A DNA stretch of 64,000 bases from Sulfurovum sp. GTDB taxonomy: Bacteria; Campylobacterota; Campylobacteria; Campylobacterales; Sulfurovaceae. The position numbers and the translations under genes were made by a program. Every line of letters begins with the position of its first letter. Position 1 is the stretch's first letter. The notes under the pieces were generated by a model. It was not told the DNA's origin, searched no databases, and saw only the letters and a program-made list of their open reading frames with translations. Shown here one piece after another: positions 35,291-44,775 of this stretch. Location of the stretch: contig JALWLD010000057.1 in NCBI GenBank assembly GCA_027081115.1, positions 110,397 through 174,396 on the forward strand. Reading direction: 5' to 3'.

Positions 35291-36369
35291 TGACAAAGAA
35301 GAGAATTATTATGATTGTGGCAATTATTGCTGTGGTGGCATTGCTCATCAAGGGAAAGGGACTTTTAAAGAGTAGACAAGCACAGAATGCAGAAGAGCCA
35401 TTGCCTTCAAAGCATGCACTGACAGTACCTGTGGTTAAGGCAAAACACGGAACACTTCAGAACAAAATATCTTTTTTAGCACAGGTGCTTTCAGATAAAA
35501 ATATACAACTCTCTACAAAGCTTGCAGGATATGTAGAAAAGGTCTTGGTAGAAGAATCACAAGCAGTAAAGAAAGGTGATGTGCTTGTACGTATTGATGC
35601 AATTGAAATTCGCTCCAATATTGAAGCCTTGCAATCTACTCTTGCGGCACAAGAGGGAGATTTGGTATTGGTGAAAAGTATTTATGCACGTAATAAAAAA
35701 CTATATGCAATCGGGGGACTCTCTCAAGAGCAGTTAGAGAGTTCAAAAGTAGCACTTTCGCTTAAAGCCTCAGCACTTGAAAGTACAAAACAGAAGATCA
35801 CTCAGCTTGAACATCAGCTCTCATACCTGAAGATCGTTGCTCCTTTTGATGGTTATATCGATACTATTTTAATGCATGAGGGAGACTTGGCTGCTACAGG
35901 TAAACCGATTTTGAGTATGAGTAACGGGAAGAAGAAGTTGGTTTTCTCATATAGCCCTTCACAGCAGTCACTCATTAGAAAAGAACAGGATGTTTATTTG
36001 AATGGTAAAGAAATTGGGTATGTAAAAGCCATCTATACCACTGCCCAAAATGGATTGATATCTGCAGAAGTAAGACTTGATGAAGATATAGTACAACCTG
36101 CTGGCAGCTCTGTTACTATGGAAGTACTGGTTAAAGAGAAAGCTGGATGTATATTGCCTGATACCACGATTTTACATAGAAAAGAAGGTACCTTTATGAT
36201 GGCTTATGAGAAAGGTAAATTTGTCCCTTTCAAGGTAGAGGTTGAGATGCAGAATATTGATCAGATTCTTGTTTCCCCTTGTCCCAAATCAGCAGTTGCA
36301 CAGGCGAGTGAAGTCAAACTGGCACAACTTCCTGCCTTTAATAAAGTTAGCATCAGCGGAGCGAAATAA
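35290..36369 (+). CDS. RND efflux periplasmic adaptor (membrane fusion protein)
   Basis: A 359-residue adaptor with an N-terminal membrane anchor (IIMIVAIIAVVALLI), a lipoyl-like/barrel-sandwich motif (LAGYVEKVLVEESQAVKKGDVLVRID), a helical hairpin, and the second lipoyl half (LKIVAPFDGYIDTILMHEGDLAATG). No cysteine lipobox, so it is anchored by its helix. It sits between the TolC and RND genes with 1-bp overlaps on both sides. Confidence 0.92.
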   Translation: MTKKRIIMIVAIIAVVALLIKGKGLLKSRQAQNAEEPLPSKHALTVPVVKAKHGTLQNKISFLAQVLSDKNIQLSTKLAGYVEKVLVEESQAVKKGDVLVRIDAIEIRSNIEALQSTLAAQEGDLVLVKSIYARNKKLYAIGGLSQEQLESSKVALSLKASALESTKQKITQLEHQLSYLKIVAPFDGYIDTILMHEGDLAATGKPILSMSNGKKKLVFSYSPSQQSLIRKEQDVYLNGKEIGYVKAIYTTAQNGLISAEVRLDEDIVQPAGSSVTMEVLVKEKAGCILPDTTILHRKEGTFMMAYEKGKFVPFKVEVEMQNIDQILVSPCPKSAVAQASEVKLAQLPAFNKVSISGAK

Positions 36370-39300
36370 TGTCTAAAGATTCCACTACCTGGGTAGAGAA
36401 GGTTTTACGAAAACCCCATGTTATTATCTCTTTTGTCGCACTTTTTGTGATGGCAGGGATGTTTGGATACAACAAGATACACAGAAATCTTTTCCCAAAC
36501 TCAAATTACCCTGAGGTTGCATTGGTTATTGTTGAACCAGGCTCTTCTGCCAAAACAATGGCAAGTAACATCGCGGTACCTGTGGAAGAGGAACTGTATG
36601 CGCTTGACCAGATTCGTCGTGCCTATTCAACTACCATAGATGAAGTAAGTGTGATACGTGCGGAGTTTGAATATACAAAAGATATCGATACGGCAGTGAA
36701 TGACGTAACCAATGCACTCTCCAAGATACGTGCAAAACTGCCTAATGATATAAGAGAACCACAGATTATTAAAATTACGGAAGCGACAGCTCCCGTACTT
36801 GTGGTAGCCATGTCTCCTAAAGAGGGGACGGCACTGAGTTTGGAGGATATACGTGACCTTGCAAGTGGAGAGATCAAACATACTCTGCTTCGTACAGATG
36901 GTATAGCCAATGTAGATATTTTTGGTGGTTATGAAAAAGAGTTGCAGATTATTGTTGATAAAGAGAAACTGGATGCTTTGCACCTCTCTTTAGGACAGGT
37001 TATCGCTACCATCCAAAAAAATGACAATGAGTATGCCGTTGGTTTCGTCAGCAATGAAGAACACCGCTATCTTTTGAAGTCTCAGGGAAAACGTGACAAG
37101 GTAGAGAAGCTAAAGTCTCTGTCTATTACACCCGATGTCAAACTCTCTGATGTGGCAAAGGTCTATTTTGGACATTATGAGAATTCAGCTGCTTATTTTG
37201 GTAACGGGAAAGAGGCGATTGCCCTTTCTATTCAGCGTTCTATTACAGCAGATGTAATTAAGACGATTGATAGGGCTGAAGGGATTATGGAGAAGTTTAG
37301 AAAGAAGTATCCCAGCATAAATTTTGAAGTAAGTGATACACAAAAAGAGACGATTGAACAGAGTACTATGAATATGTTTGATTCTCTTCGAGATGCAATT
37401 ATTATGTCAACGATAGTAGTATTTCTATTCCTCGCTTCTTTCCGTCAAATTTTGGTGGTACTTGTTACTATCCCATTGGTGTATGCATCGACCATCGCTT
37501 TGATGTGGTTGGTAGGCATAGATTTTAACGTAGTAACATTGACTGCGATCATACTTGCGTTGGGATTGTTGTTGGATGACACAGTAGTGGTGATGGAAAA
37601 TATCGAGAGGCACTACCGTGAGCTAGGCAAAGAGATCCATGCTGCCGTCTTTGACGGTACCAAAGAGATTATGTTTGCTGACTTCTCAGGAACGGTTACA
37701 ACAATGATTGCACTCTCTCCAATGCTTTTTGTAGGGGGATACCCTCAAACAGTCTTTGCACCTCTGGTTGGAACACTGCTTTTAGCGTTGATTTCCTCTT
37801 ATGTTATTTCTATTGTGGCTGTACCATTGCTTTCATTACATATTTTGGCAATTAAACATCCATTGCTTTTAAAAATAGAAAATGGATTTCACTCTGTTAT
37901 TGGTAGAGCAAATGACTACATTCAGGAGTTCTTTGCAAATATTGTACGTGCTATTACCGCATCAAAAGCTTTAGGTTTTGTCTCCATCTTTGTACTGATT
38001 GCTCTTTTTGTTACTTCGGTAAAGCTTGTGATGCCAACCGTAGGTCAGGAGTTGATGCCACCAATGGATACTGGAGGGGTAAATATTAATATTACCACTG
38101 CTTCCAATCTTCCCATAGAGAAGAGTGAAGCAATCATGGAGAAGGTCAATAAAATTATTAAAGAAGAAGGGAAATTACTTCGTATATCGGGAAGTATTGG
38201 TTCTGAAGCAGGGGTTTTGAGTATCGGTTCGGGTTCTGATTTAAATCATCTTAAAATTGTTGCAACCTATGTAGACAGATATAAAAGAAAAGAAGATATC
38301 TGGGAGATCTCGCAATCATTAAGAGAGAAGATTGCGACTATTCCAAATGTAAAATATTTTGATGTTACACCATATGGTGCGACTGCATTGGCAAGTATCA
38401 GGGCAACAGTTGATGCAAAGCTGAGTGCTTCGAATATAGACCTTTTGCAGGAAGCAGGTGATATGGTTGAAAAGGCTTTGTCTCAAACCAAAGGTGTGGT
38501 TTCTACGTCTACAACATGGGATGCAGATAAAGTCGTATACAATCTTGAGATAGATGAAGCAGAGGCTTTACGTTACGGTTTGAGTCGTGAAGATGTGACT
38601 ACACAACTTCAACTGGCACTTCGTGGTGCACCGGTTGCAAGTTTTACAAAAGCAAACAGTATGGATTATGCAGTAAGGGTTTGGTTACCACAAGACCAGA
38701 TCAGTCACTTTAATAAAGTGATGCACCTACTTATAGATACAAGTAAAGGGAAGATACCACTTAATAAGATTGCTACACTCACTTCAAGTAAAGAGCCAAG
38801 TTTAATTACCAGAGAAGGTTTGGAGTATACTCTTGAAGTGTATGGAGATAGAGAAAAAGCAGCGGTTTCTCACATTATGGCAAACTTTGAAGAACAACTT
38901 AAAGAAGTGACGCTTCCTAAAGGTGTTGAGTTGGAGCAGATAGGAGATATTAAGCAGTTTAAAGCCTCTGCAGAGCGTATGATCGGAGCGATTATCATCG
39001 CAGTGATTCTTATCTTCTTTACCTTGATTGTGATGTTTGGAAATATCAAGATCTCACTGATGATTCTTTTTTCTATTCCTCTAACGATCATTGGAGCATC
39101 TTGGACAATGCTGGGTATTGGTTACCATGTTTCTATGCCGGCTATGATGGGTTTCATGCTTCTCTCCGGAGTCATCGTGAATAATGCCATTTTGTTGATA
39201 CACTTTGCCATAGAACAGATCAATGCAGGAATGAATAAACGTGATGCAATGCTTGAAGCTATTAAGATCCGTACACGTCCTGTACTTATGACGGCTTTTG

Positions 39301-39485
39301 CCGTCTCAGCAGGTATGCTACCTGTTGCACAGGGTGCAGCCATAGGTCTGGAGAGACTGGCGCCACTTGGTGCTGTAGCTATTGGGGGTCTTATAGTGGG
39401 AACATTCATGACATTGGTGTTTATACCAATCATGTTCATCTGGACAGTTAAAGAGAAAAATATGATTGAAGAGGTTGCAGTATAA
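36369..39485 (+). CDS. RND family efflux permease (complete)
   Basis: A 1,038-residue full-length RND transporter with 12 helices and two large periplasmic loops. The TM4 relay motif is GLLLDDTVVVMENIERH with the canonical Asp-Asp pair, unlike the pump at the start of the window. The late-TM motif is LLSGVIVNNAILLIHFAIEQINAG. Substrate is unknown: it does not show the three-methionine metal relay of CusA-type pumps that I can see. Third gene of the TTCAT-box operon. Confidence 0.94.
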   Translation: MSKDSTTWVEKVLRKPHVIISFVALFVMAGMFGYNKIHRNLFPNSNYPEVALVIVEPGSSAKTMASNIAVPVEEELYALDQIRRAYSTTIDEVSVIRAEFEYTKDIDTAVNDVTNALSKIRAKLPNDIREPQIIKITEATAPVLVVAMSPKEGTALSLEDIRDLASGEIKHTLLRTDGIANVDIFGGYEKELQIIVDKEKLDALHLSLGQVIATIQKNDNEYAVGFVSNEEHRYLLKSQGKRDKVEKLKSLSITPDVKLSDVAKVYFGHYENSAAYFGNGKEAIALSIQRSITADVIKTIDRAEGIMEKFRKKYPSINFEVSDTQKETIEQSTMNMFDSLRDAIIMSTIVVFLFLASFRQILVVLVTIPLVYASTIALMWLVGIDFNVVTLTAIILALGLLLDDTVVVMENIERHYRELGKEIHAAVFDGTKEIMFADFSGTVTTMIALSPMLFVGGYPQTVFAPLVGTLLLALISSYVISIVAVPLLSLHILAIKHPLLLKIENGFHSVIGRANDYIQEFFANIVRAITASKALGFVSIFVLIALFVTSVKLVMPTVGQELMPPMDTGGVNINITTASNLPIEKSEAIMEKVNKIIKEEGKLLRISGSIGSEAGVLSIGSGSDLNHLKIVATYVDRYKRKEDIWEISQSLREKIATIPNVKYFDVTPYGATALASIRATVDAKLSASNIDLLQEAGDMVEKALSQTKGVVSTSTTWDADKVVYNLEIDEAEALRYGLSREDVTTQLQLALRGAPVASFTKANSMDYAVRVWLPQDQISHFNKVMHLLIDTSKGKIPLNKIATLTSSKEPSLITREGLEYTLEVYGDREKAAVSHIMANFEEQLKEVTLPKGVELEQIGDIKQFKASAERMIGAIIIAVILIFFTLIVMFGNIKISLMILFSIPLTIIGASWTMLGIGYHVSMPAMMGFMLLSGVIVNNAILLIHFAIEQINAGMNKRDAMLEAIKIRTRPVLMTAFAVSAGMLPVAQGAAIGLERLAPLGAVAIGGLIVGTFMTLVFIPIMFIWTVKEKNMIEEVAV

Positions 39486-39509
39486 TCAAGTATGGGAGTT
39501 AAAAATTAA

Positions 39510-40439
39510 ATGTTACGAAGAGTAGTAGGTATCTTTATTGTCACAGGTTCAATACTTTATAGTGATACAGTTTCATTTACACTGGAAAATGACTTTTTTG
39601 GCAGTAAAGAGGACAATCATTATACCAATGGTGTTTCCTTGGTCTGGATGCAAGATAGAGAGCAGTATGATACATTTGATTTTATTTTTGGAGATCTTCA
39701 GACCCATACGGCATTCTCTTTTACCCATCAGATATTTACACCTACTGACAAAGAAGCTATAGAACCTATATGGGATGATCTGCCTTATGCTGGTTATGCC
39801 AAGTTCAATTTTCTGCTTTATAAATCTACAAAGAACTATTTTCATGAATTTGGTATAAATTTTGGTGCTGTAGGACCTGTAACACATGCAGAACAGTTAC
39901 AGGATTTTTTTCATAAGGTAGTGGGTGATGGTAGGTTTCAAGGTTGGGACAATCAGTTGGAAAATCAATTCATGGCGGGCGTATCTTATCAATTTGCCTA
40001 CAAAACTGACCCTCTGTATTTTCAGGGGTATGCATTGGATGCTATAGGGAATATACGAGGAGAAATAGGTAATTTTTATACGGGTGCTTTAACTTCTCTT
40101 ACTTTAAGAGTTAGCTCTTCATCACAGAATACATTTATTACAGCAGGTACTTTTGTTGTGACAGATGAGAGTGAACTTTTAAATGTCAAACATACAGATG
40201 GATTGAACTGGGATCTCTCCTTTGGTATCTTTGGCAATGTGGTCCACAACTATTATCTTATTGATGATGCTATAGATATGGGGTATAATATTGAAGCCAT
40301 GGATAGCAGTGTGGGCTGGCAGGCAGCATTCAACCTTATGTATGATGATTGGAAGTATACTTATAAGTTAAAGTCATCTCATGTGAATGATCAACGGCAC
40401 AAACGTTGGGGTGGTATGACAATCAGTTGGTCTTTTTAG
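39510..40439 (+). CDS. LpxR-like outer-membrane lipid A deacylase (DUF2219)
   Basis: A 309-residue outer-membrane barrel. The first residues after the signal peptide read SFTLENDFFGSKEDNHYTNG, the Asn/Asp signature of the LpxR/DUF2219 family, followed by DDLPYAGYAKFN and FGAVGPVTHAEQLQDFFHKVVG, which holds the catalytic His region. Members remove the 3'-acyloxyacyl chain of lipid A in a Ca2+-dependent way. It is 24 bp after the RND gene, so lipid A remodelling may be co-induced with the pump. It ends in SWSF as barrel proteins do. Confidence 0.85.
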   Translation: MLRRVVGIFIVTGSILYSDTVSFTLENDFFGSKEDNHYTNGVSLVWMQDREQYDTFDFIFGDLQTHTAFSFTHQIFTPTDKEAIEPIWDDLPYAGYAKFNFLLYKSTKNYFHEFGINFGAVGPVTHAEQLQDFFHKVVGDGRFQGWDNQLENQFMAGVSYQFAYKTDPLYFQGYALDAIGNIRGEIGNFYTGALTSLTLRVSSSSQNTFITAGTFVVTDESELLNVKHTDGLNWDLSFGIFGNVVHNYYLIDDAIDMGYNIEAMDSSVGWQAAFNLMYDDWKYTYKLKSSHVNDQRHKRWGGMTISWSF

Positions 40440-40626
40440 GGGGAGTGTATTTTTCATTATGTCAATTTTTCTGACTTTGAGTATCTTGTCTATTTTGTAT
40501 TAGAGATTTACAAAGGATACTTTAGCTGGGGAAGAAGAAATGTAAATATCGTGTCAGGATATCCAATTCATATTTAGTTGATACAGAGGCTCTATAATTG
40601 GATAAAATATAAATATGGAGTGATGT
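40440..40626 (+). promoter_or_regulatory. Intergenic region with promoter of the FmdE-TolC-MFP-ABC operon
   Basis: A TATAAT at 40593-40598 is the likely -10, 29 bp before the start at 40627. A perfect 8-bp inverted repeat ATCCAATT / AATTGGAT (40561-40568 and 40596-40603) spans from the -35 area to the -10 and could be an operator. No 11-bp TTCAT repeat is present. The first 120 bases hold nothing recognisable. Confidence 0.5.
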
Positions 40627-41217
40627 ATGGAATATCAGGCATTTTTTGATGAAATTGAGACAATAGTACTGCAGGATGAACTTGCAGCGTTTCTGGGAGT
40701 TAACAAAGACGGGATTATTGAGATGTCTTATCTAGATATAGTCAAGAGTGCAGGACACAGCTGTGGTACTGTTGCGGGGGCTTATCTGACGGCATTGCTT
40801 GGGTTGAAAGCACTTTTTGGTGAAGAGATACCAAAACGTGGTAAAATTAAGGTAGAATTGAAACGTTCAACAACAGATGAAAATGCTGGAGTGGTGGGCT
40901 GTGTACTCTCCAATATTACTGGAGCAACAACAGATTACGGTTTTGGTGGTATTCCTGGTGGAAAATTTTCCAGAAGGGAGCTTCTTTTTTATGAAGCTGA
41001 TATCGACACCGATGTACGTTTTACCCGACTCGATACAGATGTATCAATAGGTGTAAACTATTATCCTCAAAAAGTGGTTAACCCTATGAAGATACTGATG
41101 TCTGCTATCGGAGAAAATGCTACAGAAGAAGATAAAGCTTCTTTCCCGGTACGTTTTCAGGAGATGGTGCATACACTTTTTAAAAATAAAGATACAGTCA
41201 TTGAGATTGTAAAGTGA
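40627..41217 (+). CDS. FmdE-domain-like protein
   Basis: A 196-residue soluble protein whose middle (YLDIVKSAGHSCGTVAGAYLTALLGLKALFG) resembles the FmdE domain first named from formylmethanofuran dehydrogenase subunit E, with the GHxCG motif at about residues 43-47. Further conserved-looking parts are LKRSTTDENAGVVGCVLSNITGA and YGFGGIPGGKFSRREL. It lacks the C-terminal zinc ribbon found in some members. Real function is unknown; there is no methanofuran pathway here. It is the first gene of the ABC-type export operon, which is an unusual partner. Confidence 0.7.
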   Translation: MEYQAFFDEIETIVLQDELAAFLGVNKDGIIEMSYLDIVKSAGHSCGTVAGAYLTALLGLKALFGEEIPKRGKIKVELKRSTTDENAGVVGCVLSNITGATTDYGFGGIPGGKFSRRELLFYEADIDTDVRFTRLDTDVSIGVNYYPQKVVNPMKILMSAIGENATEEDKASFPVRFQEMVHTLFKNKDTVIEIVK

Positions 41218-41233
41218 CCCTTTGGGAGGAACT

Positions 41234-42484
41234 ATGAAAAAAACTGTATGGCTGATAGTGTTTCTTGGTCTGCAAGGACTGAATGCACAAACTTTGACAC
41301 TCAGAGAATCCATTACAAGAACACTTGCACACCATCCTGATGTAAAACAGTTTATGTTGCGTATACAGCAGGCAGAGCAGGGTTACAATGCGGCTTATGC
41401 AGACTACCTGCCTCAGCTCGATCTCTCGGCAACGTATTCTCCACAGACTACCTATGTACTTCCTGTTAATGGTTCTTTTCATACATTGGATGATACAGGA
41501 TGGAATGCCGGTATTACATTACATCAAAAGGTTTGGGATTTTGCCAAAACTTCTGCTTTGGTTGAAGCATCCAAAAAAGATGAAGATATCTCTAAATTCT
41601 CACTGCAAGAGGTTAAAGCGCTATTGGCCTATAAAGTAAAGTCACTTTATGAACTTTTGGTTGTCCAACGTGAAGCTATTAAGGTACGAAAAAAAGATCT
41701 TGAAGCAAAAAAAGCATTTTATGATCAGTCAAGAGCTCTTGTGAAACAGGGCTTGAAGACAAATGCTGATGCACACCGTTTTCTTTCATCTGTTTATGTT
41801 GCCGAAGACAATCTTGCGATTGCCAAAGCCTCTTTTGAGAAAGCAAAAACATCACTTTCTCTTTATATGGGTATGCCTATAAAGAGTAATGTGAAACTGC
41901 AAAGCAGTGCTTTGAAGAAAAATGTGCATCCCAATAAATATGTAGAGCGTGATGTACTTGAGAGTAACTATAAAATGAAAATGGATGCACTGGTTGTTGA
42001 TAAGAGTCGACTTATTCATAAGTCAACCAAATCTGCACAGTTTGGATCCATTGACCTGGTAGCTTCACATAGTCGTTTTGATACGCTTAACAGCTACAAT
42101 ACTGACTATGTAGGGGTAAGCTACAATATACCGCTTTATACGGGTGGTAGAATGACGGCACAGGAGCAGCAGGCAAAGATAGGTTACCAGATTTCACGTG
42201 AACAGAGAGCATCGGATGAGCTGGCACTTAAAGAGGAGCTTCGTGCTTTGTTGATTGATATAAAACGTTATAGCAAGACGGTAAAAGCAAAAAAAGCACA
42301 ACTTGTTTCTGCAAAAAGTACACTTAGAGTACTTGAAGCCCGTTATAAAGAAGGTTTGGCTACCTATATTGAAGTCCTGGACAGTACAACACTTGTACTG
42401 AATGCAAAACTGGGTGTACTTGAAGCTTACTATTCAAGAAGTCTCGCACTTGATAGAATAGATTATTTAAAAGGAAAAATCTGA
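41234..42484 (+). CDS. TolC-family outer-membrane protein (ABC export operon)
   Basis: A 416-residue outer-membrane channel: signal peptide ending at LNAQT, then two TolC repeats (ADYLPQLDLSATYSPQTTY; FGSIDLVASHSRFDTL; YNIPLYTGGRMTAQEQQAKIG). The ATG at 41234 follows GGGAGGA by a few bases and gives a clean signal peptide; the in-frame TTG at 41222 does not. It starts 16 bp after the FmdE-like gene and overlaps the adaptor gene by 1 bp. Confidence 0.92.
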   Translation: MKKTVWLIVFLGLQGLNAQTLTLRESITRTLAHHPDVKQFMLRIQQAEQGYNAAYADYLPQLDLSATYSPQTTYVLPVNGSFHTLDDTGWNAGITLHQKVWDFAKTSALVEASKKDEDISKFSLQEVKALLAYKVKSLYELLVVQREAIKVRKKDLEAKKAFYDQSRALVKQGLKTNADAHRFLSSVYVAEDNLAIAKASFEKAKTSLSLYMGMPIKSNVKLQSSALKKNVHPNKYVERDVLESNYKMKMDALVVDKSRLIHKSTKSAQFGSIDLVASHSRFDTLNSYNTDYVGVSYNIPLYTGGRMTAQEQQAKIGYQISREQRASDELALKEELRALLIDIKRYSKTVKAKKAQLVSAKSTLRVLEARYKEGLATYIEVLDSTTLVLNAKLGVLEAYYSRSLALDRIDYLKGKI

Positions 42485-43623
42485 TGCAAAAATGGTTAAA
42501 ATATCTGTTTGTAGTTTTATTGATAATGGCTGCTGCCACACTCTTCTACAAGAAAGTCTATATTCCAAAGACTACGTATGAAACGGTGTCATCAACACGT
42601 GGAGATCTTAGTATTGAAGTGTATGGCATAGGAAATGTCGGGGCAAAAAATATCTACAGTATCACTGCACAGACAGGGGGGAAGATACTCTCCATTTTAA
42701 CTGATGAAGGGAAGTGGGTTAAAAAAGGTGATCTGCTTATTAGTATAGACAGTGTTGATATTCCACAACTTCTTGCTGAGTCAAAGATTGCAGTAGCTAA
42801 AGCAAAATCAGAGTATGTTGCATCACAAAAAGAAATTGAAAGTCTGTTTGCACAAAAACGTTTGGCTCAGATTACCTATATACGCTACGAGAAGTTAAAA
42901 AAGCAGTCTTTTGCTTCCAAAGCAGAGTTTGATAAAGCAAAAGCTGATCTTGATGTGATCGATGCACAGATTGCTGCGAGTAAAGCACATATCACATCTG
43001 CCAAAATGGAGATAGACAGAGCAGAAAAAGGTTTGAATGCACTAAATGAGAAACTCTCACGCTATAAGATTTATGCACCAATTGATGGTTATGTGATTGC
43101 CCGCAAGGCAGAAGTTGCGCAGAGTGTATTACCATCACAGACCATTCTTCAAATTGTTGATCCCAAAAGTATCTGGATTAAAACCTATATTGATGAAAAA
43201 ATCAGTGGGAATGTCAAAGTAGGTCAGAAAGCGACTATCAAACTGCGCTCTGAGTATGAAAAACGTTTTGTTGGTACTGTTAAACGTATTGTAGCGCAGA
43301 GTGATGCTGTAACACAGGAGAGAGAAGTGAATGTTGCTTTTGATTCACTCCCTATTCCTTTTTACATTAATGAACAGGCAGAAGTGAGTATTGCTTCTCA
43401 TACCTATAAAGATGTGGTCAAGGTACCTACTCATGCATTGAGTTATTATAATGAAAAAACAGGTGTCTGGGTGGAAGAGAGTGGAAAAGCACATTTTATA
43501 GCATTAAAGGTTCTTGCACGTGGTCATAAAGAGGTTGCAGTATCTGGCTTGAAAGAGGGAGAGACGATCTTGATAGAATCATCAAAGAATAAAGCTCTCA
43601 AAGAGGGATCGAGTGTACACTGA
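42484..43623 (+). CDS. Periplasmic adaptor of ABC exporter (HlyD/MacA/DevB-like)
   Basis: A 379-residue membrane fusion protein with an N-terminal anchor helix (LFVVLLIMAAATLFY), barrel-sandwich halves (TGGKILSILTDEGKWVKKGDLLISID; YAPIDGYVIARKAEVAQSV) separated by a long coiled-coil hairpin, and a beta-barrel domain (KSIWIKTYIDEKISGNVKVGQKA). With the separate permease and ATPase genes that follow, the closest architecture is DevB of DevBCA exporters. It overlaps the permease by 1 bp. Confidence 0.92.
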   Translation: MQKWLKYLFVVLLIMAAATLFYKKVYIPKTTYETVSSTRGDLSIEVYGIGNVGAKNIYSITAQTGGKILSILTDEGKWVKKGDLLISIDSVDIPQLLAESKIAVAKAKSEYVASQKEIESLFAQKRLAQITYIRYEKLKKQSFASKAEFDKAKADLDVIDAQIAASKAHITSAKMEIDRAEKGLNALNEKLSRYKIYAPIDGYVIARKAEVAQSVLPSQTILQIVDPKSIWIKTYIDEKISGNVKVGQKATIKLRSEYEKRFVGTVKRIVAQSDAVTQEREVNVAFDSLPIPFYINEQAEVSIASHTYKDVVKVPTHALSYYNEKTGVWVEESGKAHFIALKVLARGHKEVAVSGLKEGETILIESSKNKALKEGSSVH

Positions 43624-44774
43624 TGATCAATCTTGCTGAAAAAGATATACGACATACCTTTGGTAAATTTATCGTGACTGCAATGGGTGTAGGTATGTTG
43701 TTAGGAATTGTTCTTATTATGATCGGGGTTTATCGGGGAATGATCGTCGATGCCAAAGTATTGTTAGATGACCTCAATGTTGATCTTTGGGTAGTACAGG
43801 AAGATACACTGGGCCCATTTGCGGAAGCTTCACGTATTCACGAGGACCTTAAAGATTCTGTCTATGTAATTGATGGTGTGGAAAAGAGTACGGGAATCAC
43901 GTTTCAGAATCTTCAACTACCTACTTCAAAAAAACCGGTGCGAGTGGTAGCGGTAGGGTTTGATCCTTTTGATACGGTTGATCCTATAAATCCTAATCGG
44001 CTTGTTGAAGGGCGTGGGTTGAGACGTGACCACTATGAGATCGTTGTCTCTGATAATATTGGATTTAAAATGGCTGAAGAGATCTCTATTGGGCGTAATA
44101 CATATAAAGTTGTAGGTATTACACACGGAACTGTCTCGTCCGGTGGGGATCCTCTGGTATACATCAGTTTAAAAGATGCCCAGGAGCTACAGTTTTCTTA
44201 CTCTAACAATCGTATACGAAGTGATCGTGCCAGAGGTATTGGAGACAGTACTATCAATATGCCTATGGTCAATGCCGTTGTGGCAACAGTACGCCCGGGT
44301 TACAGTATTGATGAAGTTGCAGAGGGTATTCGAAATGGATTGCATAAAAGTGTCTATACCAGAGAAGGACAAAAAGATATTTTGACCAAAAACCTGATAG
44401 AACGTGCCTCCAAGCAAATTGGTCTGTTTACAGCTATTTTAGTGGTGGTCTCTACCATTATTATTGCGCTTATTATCTATACTATGACACTGGAAAAAAT
44501 GAAAGAGATTTCAATTATGAAACTAATTGGTATTCCTAATTCAATGATCATGAAGATGATTGTACAGGAGACTCTGTTGCTTGGTTTTCTGGCATTTATA
44601 TTTGGTAATGTATTTTCACATCTTATCTATAGTAAATTTCCTAAGCGGGTGGTACTTGAGATACCTGATGCCTGGATGCTCTTTGTTGTCATTATGATCG
44701 CTTCGATTCTTGCATCTCTGATTGGTATTAAAAAAGTGATCAATGCAGATCCAGCAGCGGCAATAGGAGGCTAA
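43623..44774 (+). CDS. FtsX-like ABC transporter permease (DevC/MacB-membrane-part-like)
   Basis: A 383-residue permease with one N-terminal helix (VTAMGVGMLLGIVLIMIGVYRG), a periplasmic MacB-PCD-type domain of about 220 residues, and three C-terminal helices (FTAILVVVSTIIIALIIYTMTL; LLLGFLAFIFGNVFSHLIY; MLFVVIMIASILASLIGI). The four-helix FtsX layout marks mechanotransmission exporters rather than channel-type ABC proteins. Its ATPase is the next gene, 1 bp away. Confidence 0.92.
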   Translation: MINLAEKDIRHTFGKFIVTAMGVGMLLGIVLIMIGVYRGMIVDAKVLLDDLNVDLWVVQEDTLGPFAEASRIHEDLKDSVYVIDGVEKSTGITFQNLQLPTSKKPVRVVAVGFDPFDTVDPINPNRLVEGRGLRRDHYEIVVSDNIGFKMAEEISIGRNTYKVVGITHGTVSSGGDPLVYISLKDAQELQFSYSNNRIRSDRARGIGDSTINMPMVNAVVATVRPGYSIDEVAEGIRNGLHKSVYTREGQKDILTKNLIERASKQIGLFTAILVVVSTIIIALIIYTMTLEKMKEISIMKLIGIPNSMIMKMIVQETLLLGFLAFIFGNVFSHLIYSKFPKRVVLEIPDAWMLFVVIMIASILASLIGIKKVINADPAAAIGG

Positions 44775-44775
44775 A

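Noticed and set aside
40567-40587. TTCAT with TACAGA at 15 bp upstream of the FmdE-like gene
   Set aside because: No distal half-site, a poor -10, and a perfect TATAAT lies 10 bp further on.
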